A stretch of DNA of 64,000 bases from Reichenbachiella agarivorans (GCF_025502585.1 NZ_CP106679.1:1097001-1161000); one strand, 5' to 3'. Positions 17,925 to 28,348 are shown, counted from the stretch's first letter. Notes: generated by a model not told the origin, from the letters alone. Program-made: numbers and translations.

Positions 17925-19137
17925 TTAATTTAAATCTTCTTTGTTTTCTTCCTTGTCAAAATTGAATAACAAGGAGAATCTGATAGTCTCAGCTAATGGG
18001 TTGTTTTGCTCGGTTGGGATCAAATAGGAGAAATCAATACCAAATTTTTGATACCTAAAACCCACACCCAATGTAAAATACTGTCTGCCTCCTTTGGACT
18101 CTGCTTCGTAGAAGTAGCCCGTACGTGCAGCAAATAGCTCTTTGTACCAGTACTCCGCACCGAAAGAAATCATGATCTCAGCCATCTCTTCAGAAGAATC
18201 CATCTGGTGCATCAGAGAATGAACCAAACATGCCGCTGATCAAATTTCTATTGGGATCTTTACCTCTTTCTATGATTCTATTACCATCCTGATCGTAAAC
18301 AGGTCCATTTTCATCTTCTTCATATACAGGAGGGGTAGGCACCATCAGTTTGTTGAAATCCAAAGCAAAAGTCAGTGTATTGAATGGATCCAATTCCAAT
18401 TTCAAAGCAGTACCTAATCTCAAATTGATGGGAATAAAATCCTCGAATTCATCCGTACTGTAAGTGACTTTTTGCCCAATATTGGAGATGTGCGCCCCCA
18501 AAGCCCAATTAGCGTTGGTTGCTCCCAGTCTTATGTCTTTGTGGTAATAGGTACCAATATCCACTGCTACACTTGTTCCTTTTTGACTGACTCCACTGGT
18601 CGCTCCAATCAGATTGGACCAGATGTATCTGGCTGTCACACCAATACCCAAATTTTCACTCAACTTTCTAGAATAAGTAGCATCTACAGCTCCTTCTCTA
18701 GGGTTGTCTACCCCGAGCAGATTGCCACTGGCATCTGTCAACTGGATGCTACCCAAATCGAAGTAGCGCATCGATACACCAACAGTCTGAACCCTATCAA
18801 TTTTGTAAAATCCTGACAAATAATACAATGCCATGTCATTGGTGATGGTCGCCAGCCAAGGAGAATAGGACATAGACGCTCCAAATTTCTGATCAATGAA
18901 TGCCAATTTACCATTGTTCCAATGGACACTGTTGGCATCAGGAGAAGTTGCCACTCCTGCGTCTCCCATCCCAGAAGCCCTAGAGTCTGGTGCAAAACTT
19001 ACAAAAGGTACTGCGGTGACGATCACCCTTCTGTCAGGGTCTTGACCGTTGAGCACACCAGATTGTGCCCAAGAATGTGTAGTGCTGATGCACAAAAGCG
19101 CTAAAAATATGATGCCTTTGATCCCTTTGTTATTCAT
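17925..19137 (-). pseudogene. porV: PorV (LptO) T9SS outer membrane protein, split by an apparent +1 frameshift
   Basis: PorV is a FadL-like barrel that shuttles T9SS cargo to the PorU attachment complex. The first frame (19137 to 18190) encodes a signal peptide (ending SWAQ) and 315 residues up to SFSDAPDGFF, then TGA. The remaining barrel strands continue in another frame (to 17925: EEMAEIMISFGAEYWYKELFAARTGYFYE-like and a C-terminal LLFNF region). Removing one T from TTCTTCTGAAGAG at about 18190-18198 restores DGFSEEMAEI and a ~404-residue protein of normal PorV length. May be an assembly/sequencing error, a real mutation, or (least likely) recoding. Sits 11 bases after porU, as in other T9SS bacteria. 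Confidence 0.85.
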
Positions 19138-19148
19138 ACCTCGACTTG

Positions 19149-22100
19149 TTATTCCAAAACTAGGAGCTTTTGATAGGCCTGTGCTTTGGCACCATCTACC
19201 CTGCTTTGAATAAATATTTGATAAATATAGATTCCTTTTTTTACTTTATTCCCATTTGCATCTTGCCCATCCCAAGTAATATCGCTCACCACAAGCGGTG
19301 CATCATCCAAATAGTAATCTGTCTTCAATATTGTCTGACCCTGTAAATTCGTAATGGAGATTGATATATCCAACTCTTCTCCCAACCGATCCTGCGAAAA
19401 TTTAAAGGTTGTTTGATCCAAAAAAGGGTTGGGGTAGTTCATCAAATCAGAAATTTTGATCTCATTCTTGTCTGAGACATAAAACTCGATGCTGCGTTCC
19501 ACTGGATTATTGTAGGTATCAAAAGCAACCATTTTTAGACGATGCTCTCCTTTGGCCAAATTATACATGGGATAAATGACCCAACCTTCTTGGTAGGTGT
19601 CCAGTGCCGCCGTATAATAATTATTCATCTTGATCCCAGTGCTATCATCTAGATACATCACTAGATCATTCCCAAAGCCCAATTTGGAAGTATTGATACC
19701 ACTTTCGTCAGTGAGTTTGGCCATAAAAACGGTGTTGGAAGCTACCTTTGAACCATTCACAAAATTCACATCTCCCATGTACAGTTCCATGGATGGAGGA
19801 TCTGTGTCATCTTTGACCCCTTTGACAGATCCACCAATTACAACCTCGTCAAATGCTCCATGTGCATCCCAGGTCTTATTTGTATTCATCGCATAAAAAC
19901 TGATCTTTCCCTTTCCGAAAGAATAGTTGATGTTTTTTGGGATGATGGTTTCAATGCTAAACACTCCAGCTCTTACTGATGCTTCTCCCTGAAAGAGCAC
20001 GACATCTCGCTCATCGTAGATGCTCGCACTAGATTGATCACCCAATGTCTTGAATTGTGTAGGTTTGTCAAAAATGGTCACAACTACTGTCCCATCAAAA
20101 CTGGCATCCAACACCCCGCCAGACATCACCTGCCCTGCTAGCTGATAGCTCCCCAATGCACCCAAACTATCCAGTTGATCCAGCGGCTGGCCATTGATAT
20201 GAGTCAATTCCACAGCAGCTCCAGCAAATGCCAAACGCATGCTGGCATCACCTAGCAGTGCATAATTTCGATTTCTCGGCCCAGCCAAACTGTTGTTTTT
20301 GGTATCTCTCATCAAGTCCCCCAATCTACGGTAGCGACCATCCTCCTTGACCACCAAAGATTCATAAAAAGCTCTATTCATGGTGTAGTTGGTATTAGAA
20401 ACTACAGCTCTTGTAGACGTCAACATAGCAATCGCTCCCCCTTGGGCATGTCCGAGAATCTGCTCTCCTCCTGATACCTTGGAGGGGTTGTCATAGTTGC
20501 CAAATTGGCAAGTAGCAGTGACAAAAAACGGCATCAAATGACGGTTGGACAGCTCTTGGATCATATCCACATCCAATATGCTTTCATCACTGAGTTTGTC
20601 TTCATTGCCATGCCCTGTGTAGTTCACAATCAGGGATCCATTGGAAATGGCCTCTGCAAAGGCCGCCTTGGCCTGTGGTGAGCGCTGATCTATGCTGCCA
20701 GGTACACCTATCTGCGGATAACTATCGATGAAAACTTTCCTGACATTGAGTTCGGAGTTGGTCGTGTCCAAAAATGTAGTGAGACGATCAGCATCGCGTT
20801 GGTGGATATTTGCATCCCCATCATCAGCAATGAAGACTACTTTGTTTCGCCAATTGCCATAAGTCAACTGACTGGACTCATAGCGAATCACCTTGCTGAC
20901 ATACTCACTGAGATCACTGACATTGCGGACAGGAATCCTCCCCACACCAATCTCTAAGGTGTGATCGCCACCAGCACTCTCTACCCACTCCCCTTCGTCA
21001 TCCTCTAGGAAGCCATAATAATCTTCGGATGAATAACTCTCAATGGGATCAATGGAATTTCTGGCCTCATATACAGGGACATAATTGGTTTTGATAAAAG
21101 TACGGTCTTTGTAATCATATGAGCAATCACCCACCAAAGTCACGTAGCGGAGGGTTCCGTACGTATCGTATTGCATTTTGATGAAATCTCTGATCGCTGT
21201 GATGTCCTGTCGACCTGAGGCGTACTCGTTGTATATCTGATCCACAGTCACTACGGCAGTTGTGAGACCATCATGAGTTGTCCGAAAATCGGCCAATCGC
21301 TGTGCTTCTTGTAGAAACAACCGATGGGTAATGTAGATGACTTCAGCAGCAGCCATGCCATGTAGATTCTGATTGGCTATTTTGGCTTTGGCAATCGGTT
21401 TCTTGATTTGAGATTCCTCAAAGGCATAAAAATGTTGTGCATCTCGCTGGGATTGAAATTTCAATACATCACCGGACAGCTGCACCTGTTGTACCATCAC
21501 TTGAGTGGGATCCGTCACATCCCAGACTTGGGCTGTATTGTCACTTGCTTTGATTTGAAGCACCTCTGCGGTTGTTCCGTAAAAAGACAAAGCACGATGA
21601 GCCAGATTCAAGTCATGAACACTCATGACATGGGCATAATCCAAATATCCAGTGCCACTGTTGGACCCGATCACAAAATCAATTTTTAATTCTAGTCGAG
21701 TAGCATCAGACAACGTACTTTGAAAAACACTCGCATCAATCACCGCTTGTTCGTCATATTTGTCACCAGAGTAAGGCAACATGCTGAGACTCCCCACACT
21801 GTCCCCATTTATGCTAAAGTCAAAGGAAGAATTGACAGTGGCCTTGTACACTGCAGCAGATGCATATACCTTGATGGCAGATCCATCTACCAAGCCTCCC
21901 GCATCAAAATTCAATATCAGACTTTTGCTTGAAGATAAAAATGACTCCCCATACCAGTACCTCCCAGAATTGATAAGATTAGTCCTATCTATTTCATGTG
22001 CAGAAAATCGTGTGTAGGTAGATTGGGCAACACCCGTGATCTCTCCAACTTGTTGAGAAGACATCCTGATCGCAGGTTCTTCTTTGACAGTCAGAAAATA

Positions 22101-22526
22101 AAAAGCAGTATCACTGTAAAGATTCTTTTCGTAGAGAAAATCTCCACTGGCTGACTCAAAACTGAGATGATCTGCAGATCTCCCATAAAACAACAGGTAG
22201 TCACTTTTGTCAAAAACTCCATCCTCCAAGCCTACCGCCATTATTGCGTTTTCGATCAAATCATCTGGTCTATCTGCCTCATTGGGCTGTGGCAACATCC
22301 CGTTAAAAGCATTGCCATAAATGGCGATTTTGCTGACATCCACTTTCTTGCGATCTATTCCTGCCTTGTCTAGCAAACTGGCATCTACACGGTACACGCC
22401 GTCTTCCAAAACCGCAATTTTGTACCACGTACCTGTGCTCAGGACAGAGTTGCTCGACTGTCCATAGAGGCAATGAATGGACATCAACCAACAACCAAGA
22501 AAAAGATATATATTGAATCTAATCAA
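19149..22526 (-). CDS. porU: PorU, type IX secretion sortase
   Basis: A 1125-residue surface protease of the gingipain (C25) fold that cleaves T9SS C-terminal signals and attaches cargo to A-LPS. Catalytic His639 (VNYTGHGNE) and Cys673 (VTATCQFGNYDNP) are both present. The C-terminus has its own CTD-like region (YPNPFLDQTTF, then WDGQDANGNKVKKGIYIYQI). A TTG start at 22526 is favoured because it supplies the charged residue and hydrophobic core of the signal peptide (to about YGQ, residue 23); the next ATG, at residue 15, would leave too little. Followed directly by porV. Confidence 0.93.
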   Translation of the reverse strand: MIRFNIYLFLGCWLMSIHCLYGQSSNSVLSTGTWYKIAVLEDGVYRVDASLLDKAGIDRKKVDVSKIAIYGNAFNGMLPQPNEADRPDDLIENAIMAVGLEDGVFDKSDYLLFYGRSADHLSFESASGDFLYEKNLYSDTAFYFLTVKEEPAIRMSSQQVGEITGVAQSTYTRFSAHEIDRTNLINSGRYWYGESFLSSSKSLILNFDAGGLVDGSAIKVYASAAVYKATVNSSFDFSINGDSVGSLSMLPYSGDKYDEQAVIDASVFQSTLSDATRLELKIDFVIGSNSGTGYLDYAHVMSVHDLNLAHRALSFYGTTAEVLQIKASDNTAQVWDVTDPTQVMVQQVQLSGDVLKFQSQRDAQHFYAFEESQIKKPIAKAKIANQNLHGMAAAEVIYITHRLFLQEAQRLADFRTTHDGLTTAVVTVDQIYNEYASGRQDITAIRDFIKMQYDTYGTLRYVTLVGDCSYDYKDRTFIKTNYVPVYEARNSIDPIESYSSEDYYGFLEDDEGEWVESAGGDHTLEIGVGRIPVRNVSDLSEYVSKVIRYESSQLTYGNWRNKVVFIADDGDANIHQRDADRLTTFLDTTNSELNVRKVFIDSYPQIGVPGSIDQRSPQAKAAFAEAISNGSLIVNYTGHGNEDKLSDESILDVDMIQELSNRHLMPFFVTATCQFGNYDNPSKVSGGEQILGHAQGGAIAMLTSTRAVVSNTNYTMNRAFYESLVVKEDGRYRRLGDLMRDTKNNSLAGPRNRNYALLGDASMRLAFAGAAVELTHINGQPLDQLDSLGALGSYQLAGQVMSGGVLDASFDGTVVVTIFDKPTQFKTLGDQSSASIYDERDVVLFQGEASVRAGVFSIETIIPKNINYSFGKGKISFYAMNTNKTWDAHGAFDEVVIGGSVKGVKDDTDPPSMELYMGDVNFVNGSKVASNTVFMAKLTDESGINTSKLGFGNDLVMYLDDSTGIKMNNYYTAALDTYQEGWVIYPMYNLAKGEHRLKMVAFDTYNNPVERSIEFYVSDKNEIKISDLMNYPNPFLDQTTFKFSQDRLGEELDISISITNLQGQTILKTDYYLDDAPLVVSDITWDGQDANGNKVKKGIYIYQIFIQSRVDGAKAQAYQKLLVLE

Positions 22527-22583
22527 TGTGTAAAATTATATGGCTCTGCCAGGTTAAGGGATGCCTACCCAAATCATTGACTC

Positions 22584-23279
22584 TCAAGCTCTGCGTGCAT
22601 CCAGAAGGTTGACAAAAATAGACCCTATAAAGTAAAACACTATCACAAATGGCAGTGCCAATAACTGAAATGTCGCAATCGCCACTATCGAAGCACCCAA
22701 AATGATGTATCTGGCCTCATTGTCTTCCCATCCAAAGTGCTTAAACTTGAGTGCAAGCAATTTCACATCTGTGATCAAAAGACTGGCCATCACTACGGTG
22801 ATTCCTCCCAACACCCACTGATTGGATAAAATATCTGCGAAAATTGGTTCTACAGCAAGCAGGGGCAGCGTACACAGAAAAAGTGCATTGGCAGGTACAG
22901 GCAGACCATGAAAACTATCAGTCTGTCGCTCATCGTTGTTGAACTTGGCCAATCTGAGAGCTGAAAAGACTGCCACAATCAATCCCACATAGGGCAAATA
23001 CGCCATGACACTGTTGGCCTCAATCATTTTGAACATGACGAATGCCGGCACCACGCCAAACGAAACCATGTCAGCCAACGAATCCAAGTCTTTGCCGATG
23101 TTGGAACTAGCCTTGAGCATCCTCGCGGCAAACCCATCAAAGAAATCTGCAATCCCCGACAAAAACACATAGTAGATCGCATGATCATACTGCCCCTCAA
23201 AAATGGTAATCAAAGCCAGACAACCAAAGACTAAATTGAGGCAGGTCAGCATGTTGGGGATGAAATTTCTTATGGTCAT
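22584..23279 (-). CDS. pssA: CDP-diacylglycerol-serine O-phosphatidyltransferase
   Basis: A 231-residue integral membrane CDP-alcohol phosphotransferase making phosphatidylserine, precursor of phosphatidylethanolamine. The family motif DGx2ARx8Gx3Dx3D is complete (from FDGFAARML to GKDLDSLADMVSFG, ~45-72). About seven hydrophobic segments. ATG 23279 overlaps the preceding stop as ATGA, and is chosen over TTG at 23294. Ends 57 bases before porU. Confidence 0.93.
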   Translation of the reverse strand: MTIRNFIPNMLTCLNLVFGCLALITIFEGQYDHAIYYVFLSGIADFFDGFAARMLKASSNIGKDLDSLADMVSFGVVPAFVMFKMIEANSVMAYLPYVGLIVAVFSALRLAKFNNDERQTDSFHGLPVPANALFLCTLPLLAVEPIFADILSNQWVLGGITVVMASLLITDVKLLALKFKHFGWEDNEARYIILGASIVAIATFQLLALPFVIVFYFIGSIFVNLLDARRA

Positions 23280-23923
23280 TTTTTCAAGGCACAAAATGGA
23301 TTTGAAATTTTCTCTTTACCTATCGTCGTTCTAGGACCATGTCCTGGATATACTTCCATATCATCTGACAGACTAAACAATTTGTCATGGATACTCTGAA
23401 TCAAAGTATCAAAATCACCGCCTGGCAGATCTGTCCTCCCTACACTCCCATCAAACAACACATCACCACCAATACAAATATTTTGAGCCTTGTTGACCAA
23501 GACCACGTGTCCTGGTGCATGACCTGGAGTAAACAAGACTTCCATTTCGCTGTTGCCAAAAGTTATCACATCACCCTCTTTCATTCTGTGCTCAGCCTCC
23601 GTTTTTTGATACTCAGTAAAACCATACGCAGGAGCATAGACCTCAACAGACCTCAATGTCGCTTCGTCTTCGGCATGAATATACAGCTCTACGCCATACT
23701 TTTTCTTCACAAAAGCATTGCCCAAGACATGGTCTATGTGACAATGTGTATTGATTAGTTTGGTGACTTTGAGCTCATGCTGTGCTACAAAATCCACCAA
23801 CTCTTGTCGTTCGGTATCCTCGTAACATCCCGGATCTATGATCAACGCCTCTTTGGTTTCATCAAAAAGAACGTATGTGTTTTCATAAAAAGGATTAAAA
23901 ACGAAATTGTGTATCTCAATCAT
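23276..23923 (-). CDS. MBL-fold metallo-hydrolase (glyoxalase II-like)
   Basis: 215 residues with the binuclear metal motif THCHIDHVLG, the second-site HAPGHVVL, the bridging Asp region GGDVLFDGSVGRTD and a C-terminal PGHGPRT. This is the short glyoxalase II-like group, often assigned hydroxyacylglutathione hydrolase or persulfide-dioxygenase-like roles; Bacteroidota mostly lack glutathione, so the true thioester or other substrate is unknown. Overlaps pssA by 4 bases. Confidence 0.9.
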   Translation of the reverse strand: MIEIHNFVFNPFYENTYVLFDETKEALIIDPGCYEDTERQELVDFVAQHELKVTKLINTHCHIDHVLGNAFVKKKYGVELYIHAEDEATLRSVEVYAPAYGFTEYQKTEAEHRMKEGDVITFGNSEMEVLFTPGHAPGHVVLVNKAQNICIGGDVLFDGSVGRTDLPGGDFDTLIQSIHDKLFSLSDDMEVYPGHGPRTTIGKEKISNPFCALKK

Positions 23924-23986
23924 TGAATTAAATATAATATCTGCAAATTTGACCTAATATTGGTCAATCACAAAATCTCAGAATAT

Positions 23987-25045
23987 TTGAAGGACTATCT
24001 GATCATCGGTCATGGTCTGGCGGGGGCTGTGCTTTCTCAACAATTGTTGGAAAAACAACAGCAAATTACCGTCTTGGATCTGCCCACATCCAACCATTCA
24101 TCCAGCGTCGCAGCTGGACTGTACAATCCAGTCACAGGTCGTAAGATGGTCAAAACTTGGATGGCAGACGAACTATTTCCTGTCATAGAGCCATTTTACC
24201 GCCAATTAGAGCAACATCTGAATAGTTCGTTTTTGTTAGACATTGGGATTTATCGCCCTTTTGTTTCCTTTGAAGAACAAAATGATTGGGATGCCAAACA
24301 ATCAGATGACAAATACACGCCGTTCATCAAATCCATCAGAAAAAAAAATCTGGATAGTGTTTCTCTTCATGATCCTTTTGGTGGCATTCATCTCAACCAT
24401 GCTGGTTTCGTAAAAATCCCACAGCTGTTGCGAGCCAGTCGGGCGGCTCTCATCCAAGCTCATGTGTGCGAAGAAAAGTATTTTGATCAATCCCAACTAA
24501 AAATAAAATCAGACCACATCACCTACGAGAACATTGCCTACAGAAGGCTTATTTTTTGCAATGGCATAGAAGCACTCCAAACCGAACTGTTTGGATGGCT
24601 ACCCATGCACCCCGTCAAAGGTGAAATACTGAAAGCCAAAATGGGGAAAAAAATCACTACAATACTCAACAGAGGCGTATTCATCCTCCCTCTGGATCAT
24701 GAGCATGTACGAATTGGCTCCAATTACCAAAACCACTTTGACAATATACTACCCACCGAAAAAGGCAAAGAAGAAATCCTCCAAAGGCTCAATGGAGTCC
24801 TCAACGAGCCTGTCACAATTGTAGATAGTACGGCGGGAGTTCGACCTGCGACAAAAGACCGACGTCCGATCATTGGAAAACACCCCGAATATGAACATAT
24901 TTATATCTTCAACGGTTTTGGATCCAAAGGTGTCTCATTGATTCCTTACTTTTCGAAGCAATTCATGACCTATTTGGAAACAGAAAATGGCCTCATACAT
25001 GACGTCAATGTATCGAGATATTATAAAGCATACAACAGTCGATAA
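23987..25045 (+). CDS. FAD-dependent oxidoreductase (DAO/glycine-oxidase family)
   Basis: A 352-residue cytosolic flavoprotein. The dinucleotide-binding loop is YLIIGHGLAGAVLSQQLL at the very N-terminus, and a DAO-type C-terminal FAD-contacting segment GVRPATKDRRPIIGKHPE plus FNGFGSKG is present. TTG at 23987 gives a start of MKDYLIIGHG as expected for the family; an upstream in-frame TTG at 23960 would add nine residues. No ATG is available near. Substrate is unknown; amino-acid deamination is a family guess. Followed 15 bases later by the large propeller-barrel gene. Confidence 0.85.
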   Translation: MKDYLIIGHGLAGAVLSQQLLEKQQQITVLDLPTSNHSSSVAAGLYNPVTGRKMVKTWMADELFPVIEPFYRQLEQHLNSSFLLDIGIYRPFVSFEEQNDWDAKQSDDKYTPFIKSIRKKNLDSVSLHDPFGGIHLNHAGFVKIPQLLRASRAALIQAHVCEEKYFDQSQLKIKSDHITYENIAYRRLIFCNGIEALQTELFGWLPMHPVKGEILKAKMGKKITTILNRGVFILPLDHEHVRIGSNYQNHFDNILPTEKGKEEILQRLNGVLNEPVTIVDSTAGVRPATKDRRPIIGKHPEYEHIYIFNGFGSKGVSLIPYFSKQFMTYLETENGLIHDVNVSRYYKAYNSR

Positions 25046-25060
25046 TCAGAAGTCTCTCGA

Positions 25061-28000
25061 ATGAGAAAAATTGTACTTATAGCATACATATTATTCCTGA
25101 CCTCTCAGGCTGTCATTGCACAGTATCAAAGGCAGAATTTTGGGCAAAACCGGGTGCAGTACAAAGATTTTGACTGGTACTATTACGGAACAGAGGACTA
25201 TGATATTCATTTTTACAATCAAGGAGAAGAATACGCAGAAGTAACCCTGGAATTGCTAAAAGAAGAATTTGAAAAAATCACCGATCTCATCGGGTATGCC
25301 CCCTTTTCCAAAAGTGAGATTTTCATCTACAACTCTCATACCGACCTGCTCCAAAGCAACATAGGGGTAGGCTCTCCTTCTTTTACCATCGCAGGTGAAA
25401 CGAAATTCGTCAAGCTCCAAGTAGAAATAGCCTATCCAGGCAATATGCTAGATTTTAAGAAAGAACTCAAGTACAAAATCTCCAAAATGCTCCTAGAGGA
25501 TATGATGTTTGGGGGCAGTTTGACGGAGATGTTTCAGAGCAATTACCTCCTCAATCTACCCGAATGGTTTATCAATGGAGCCGAAAATTATATAGCATAT
25601 GGATGGGATGTCACCATGGATGATTATGTGAGAGATTATTTGGTCAAAAAGAAAATTCGAAAATTCTCCAAACTAGAAGGAGAAATGGCAACTCTCGTAG
25701 GCCAGTCTGTATGGAACTACATCGCTATCAAATATGGCAACAGCAACCTGAGCAACATCCTCAACCTCACCCGAATCATCCGAAATACCGAACACAGTGT
25801 CGCCAGTACACTGGGGATTTCGTTTAGGCAGTTTATGTATGAGTGGGCAGAATACTACGGCATCCCCAACGAAGAGTTAGATGCCAGCTACATCTCTCCA
25901 GACAAAGATGATAAAATCATAGGTGTCAGAGGCAAAATCACCAAACTCACAGATCTCAAACTCAGCCCTGATGGGAATCAGCTGGCCTATGTTCAGAATT
26001 ATAAGGGCAAGTACAAAATCATCATTAGAGACATTGCCAAGGGCAAAGAACGTGTGGCCATGACTGGAGGTTATCACTCTATAGACCAAGAAGTATCCTA
26101 CAAATTGCCCTATATTGATTGGATCAGCAATACACAAATTGGCGTGCTCACCACATGGTATGGCAAAAACTACCTTGTCACTTACGACATTCCTACACGC
26201 TCCAAACAAAGAAAATCACTCACCCGATTCAACCAGATCAACCAAATAGACTTCAATGACAATGGCAAACTAGCTATAGTGAGTGCAGATGTCAAAGGCC
26301 AAACTGACCTCTATTTGATCAGTATGAAACGCAATGCCATCAAGCGTCTCACCAAAGACAGTTGGGATGACCTCTACCCACAGTTTATTCCTGGTACAGA
26401 TGCCTTTGTCTTTAGCTCCAACCGAACAACTGACACGCTCAATATCACCACGCCTGCCATCCATGAGATGCCCGAGATTCTCAACCTATTTGCCTACGAT
26501 TTGGACACCACCACCAATGTTTTGTACAGGATGACCAACACGATCAGCAACGAGACCTACCCTGTGCCAGTAGATGATGAGCACATTTATTTCTTGAGCG
26601 ATCTCAAGGGAATCAACAACGTCTACAGCTATAGCTTCAAAGACAGTCTGTATCATCAAGTTTCTAATTTCCGCACCAGCCTCAAACAATATGACATCAA
26701 CCCCAACACGCATGATTTGGCTTTCTTGATGCTCAATGATGGAAAAACCAAACTCTACTTAAACGAAGAATATAATCTGGATCAGCGCCTGTTCACTCCA
26801 CCCACGCTGAGACATCAAGTCAAACAAATAGAATACATTAGGAAAAAAAGAGAAGAAAGAGCTACACAGGAACTACTAGAGCAGAAAAAAGCTGAAGCAG
26901 AATTGGAAAGTCAAATGCAGCATGAAGCCGACAGTACACAGGCCATGATGGATGAGAATTTTATCGATACCGACAATTATCAGTTTGAAGATGAGCCAGA
27001 AGAAGAAGAAATAAATCAGCAGCGGTTTTCCTTTCTCTCTATCTATGAAAAAATACAGAAAGAACCAACCGTCACGGGACCTCTGCCATATGAAACGAGC
27101 TTCACCGCTGACAACCTCGTTACATCCTTTGTCATCGATCAGTTGCGTGGTTTCGGTATCTTGGTCGAAACCCAAATGACAGATGCACTCGAAAACCATA
27201 AATTCAACGGGGGATTCTTGGCCATTACTGACTTCAGGAGTGGCGATTTCTTTGCGGAATACAGCTACCTAAAACACACCATCGACCTTCATGCCCGCTA
27301 TGACCGAAAAGTTGTGTACAAAGAAAGTTTCAGGCTTTCCAATCAAGCAGGTGATCAAGATATACGCCAAAAATACAAGCTCAATACATTTACCGTGGGA
27401 GCAGCACTCCCAACCTCTGTATCATCAAGATTCGAAATTGATGGATTCATGGAATTTACCAACTATTACAATCTGAACCCTGATATTCTGGCTACTAGGC
27501 CTGCAAGAGAGGGAATCATTCTAGGTTCCAGTTACACCTATGCGGGATTCAAAGCTGCATGGGTATTCGACAATACTTTGGTCAATGGATTGAACCTATT
27601 TGAAGGATCCAGAGGAAAAGTCTCGTTTGAGCATCATCAAGCCCTCAATGATCATACGCGTAGTTTTAGCAATTTCAATGTAGATCTGAGACGCTATCAA
27701 AAAATACACCGTGAACTCATTCTAGCCACACGAATATATTATGGCTCTTCATTTGGGCATAGACCCAAAACCTATATGCTAGGAGGAATGGACAACTGGC
27801 TATTCAATGACAAAGAAAACTCAAATCAAACCAGTTCTCCGCTGTACTACAGCAACTTCAAAGACAATACAGATGTGCTCTTCACGGAGTTTGTCAACCT
27901 CAGAGGTTTCAATTACAATCGCTTCAACGGTGAAAATGTCCTGACTGCCAATGCAGAATTGAGATTCCCAGTAGTCAAATACTTCACCCGAGGGACGATC

Positions 28001-28297
28001 AAATCCAACTTTCTTAGAAACCTTCAATTCATAGGATTTTATGACATTGGTTCAGCATGGACTGGTGTATCCCCCTTCAATGAAAACAATACTGTGGATA
28101 CCAAACTCGTCAGAGAGCCTGGGTCACCATTTGAAGCCGTCATCAAAACTAGCAGAAACCCATGGCTACAAAGCTACGGATTTGGTATGCGTACGGTCCT
28201 CTTGGGATATTACCTCAGAATGGACGTAGCACGACCCATCGAAGACTACAACCTAGAGTCTATGAAATTTTACCTCTCCTTGGGATATGACTTTTAA
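25061..28297 (+). CDS. Large outer membrane protein: PD40/TolB-like propeller plus C-terminal beta-barrel
   Basis: 1078 residues. Signal peptide 1-20 (ending VIAQ); a peptidase-MA-like N-region with a partial gluzincin layout (~35-280); TolB/PD40 propeller blades (~285-570; e.g. LSPDGNQLAYVQNYKGKYKI, DDLYPQFIPGTDAFVFSSNR); a charged coiled-coil linker rich in Glu/Lys (~590-660); and a C-terminal barrel resembling the surface-antigen/BamA family (~690-1078) ending in LSLGYDF with terminal Phe. Probably acts at the outer membrane, but no function is established from sequence. A similar architecture is common in Bacteroidota. Confidence 0.85.
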   Translation: MRKIVLIAYILFLTSQAVIAQYQRQNFGQNRVQYKDFDWYYYGTEDYDIHFYNQGEEYAEVTLELLKEEFEKITDLIGYAPFSKSEIFIYNSHTDLLQSNIGVGSPSFTIAGETKFVKLQVEIAYPGNMLDFKKELKYKISKMLLEDMMFGGSLTEMFQSNYLLNLPEWFINGAENYIAYGWDVTMDDYVRDYLVKKKIRKFSKLEGEMATLVGQSVWNYIAIKYGNSNLSNILNLTRIIRNTEHSVASTLGISFRQFMYEWAEYYGIPNEELDASYISPDKDDKIIGVRGKITKLTDLKLSPDGNQLAYVQNYKGKYKIIIRDIAKGKERVAMTGGYHSIDQEVSYKLPYIDWISNTQIGVLTTWYGKNYLVTYDIPTRSKQRKSLTRFNQINQIDFNDNGKLAIVSADVKGQTDLYLISMKRNAIKRLTKDSWDDLYPQFIPGTDAFVFSSNRTTDTLNITTPAIHEMPEILNLFAYDLDTTTNVLYRMTNTISNETYPVPVDDEHIYFLSDLKGINNVYSYSFKDSLYHQVSNFRTSLKQYDINPNTHDLAFLMLNDGKTKLYLNEEYNLDQRLFTPPTLRHQVKQIEYIRKKREERATQELLEQKKAEAELESQMQHEADSTQAMMDENFIDTDNYQFEDEPEEEEINQQRFSFLSIYEKIQKEPTVTGPLPYETSFTADNLVTSFVIDQLRGFGILVETQMTDALENHKFNGGFLAITDFRSGDFFAEYSYLKHTIDLHARYDRKVVYKESFRLSNQAGDQDIRQKYKLNTFTVGAALPTSVSSRFEIDGFMEFTNYYNLNPDILATRPAREGIILGSSYTYAGFKAAWVFDNTLVNGLNLFEGSRGKVSFEHHQALNDHTRSFSNFNVDLRRYQKIHRELILATRIYYGSSFGHRPKTYMLGGMDNWLFNDKENSNQTSSPLYYSNFKDNTDVLFTEFVNLRGFNYNRFNGENVLTANAELRFPVVKYFTRGTIKSNFLRNLQFIGFYDIGSAWTGVSPFNENNTVDTKLVREPGSPFEAVIKTSRNPWLQSYGFGMRTVLLGYYLRMDVARPIEDYNLESMKFYLSLGYDF

Positions 28298-28348
28298 TCC
28301 ATAGAAAATCTGATTTTTTAAACTCCCATTTATTCGTGATTTTTGCGC

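Noticed and set aside
18186-18202. Programmed +1 frameshift in porV, as in prfB
   Set aside because: UUC-UGA offers poor re-pairing for tRNA-Phe, no internal Shine-Dalgarno-like stimulator is seen, and PorV is not known to be recoded; kept only as a remote option.
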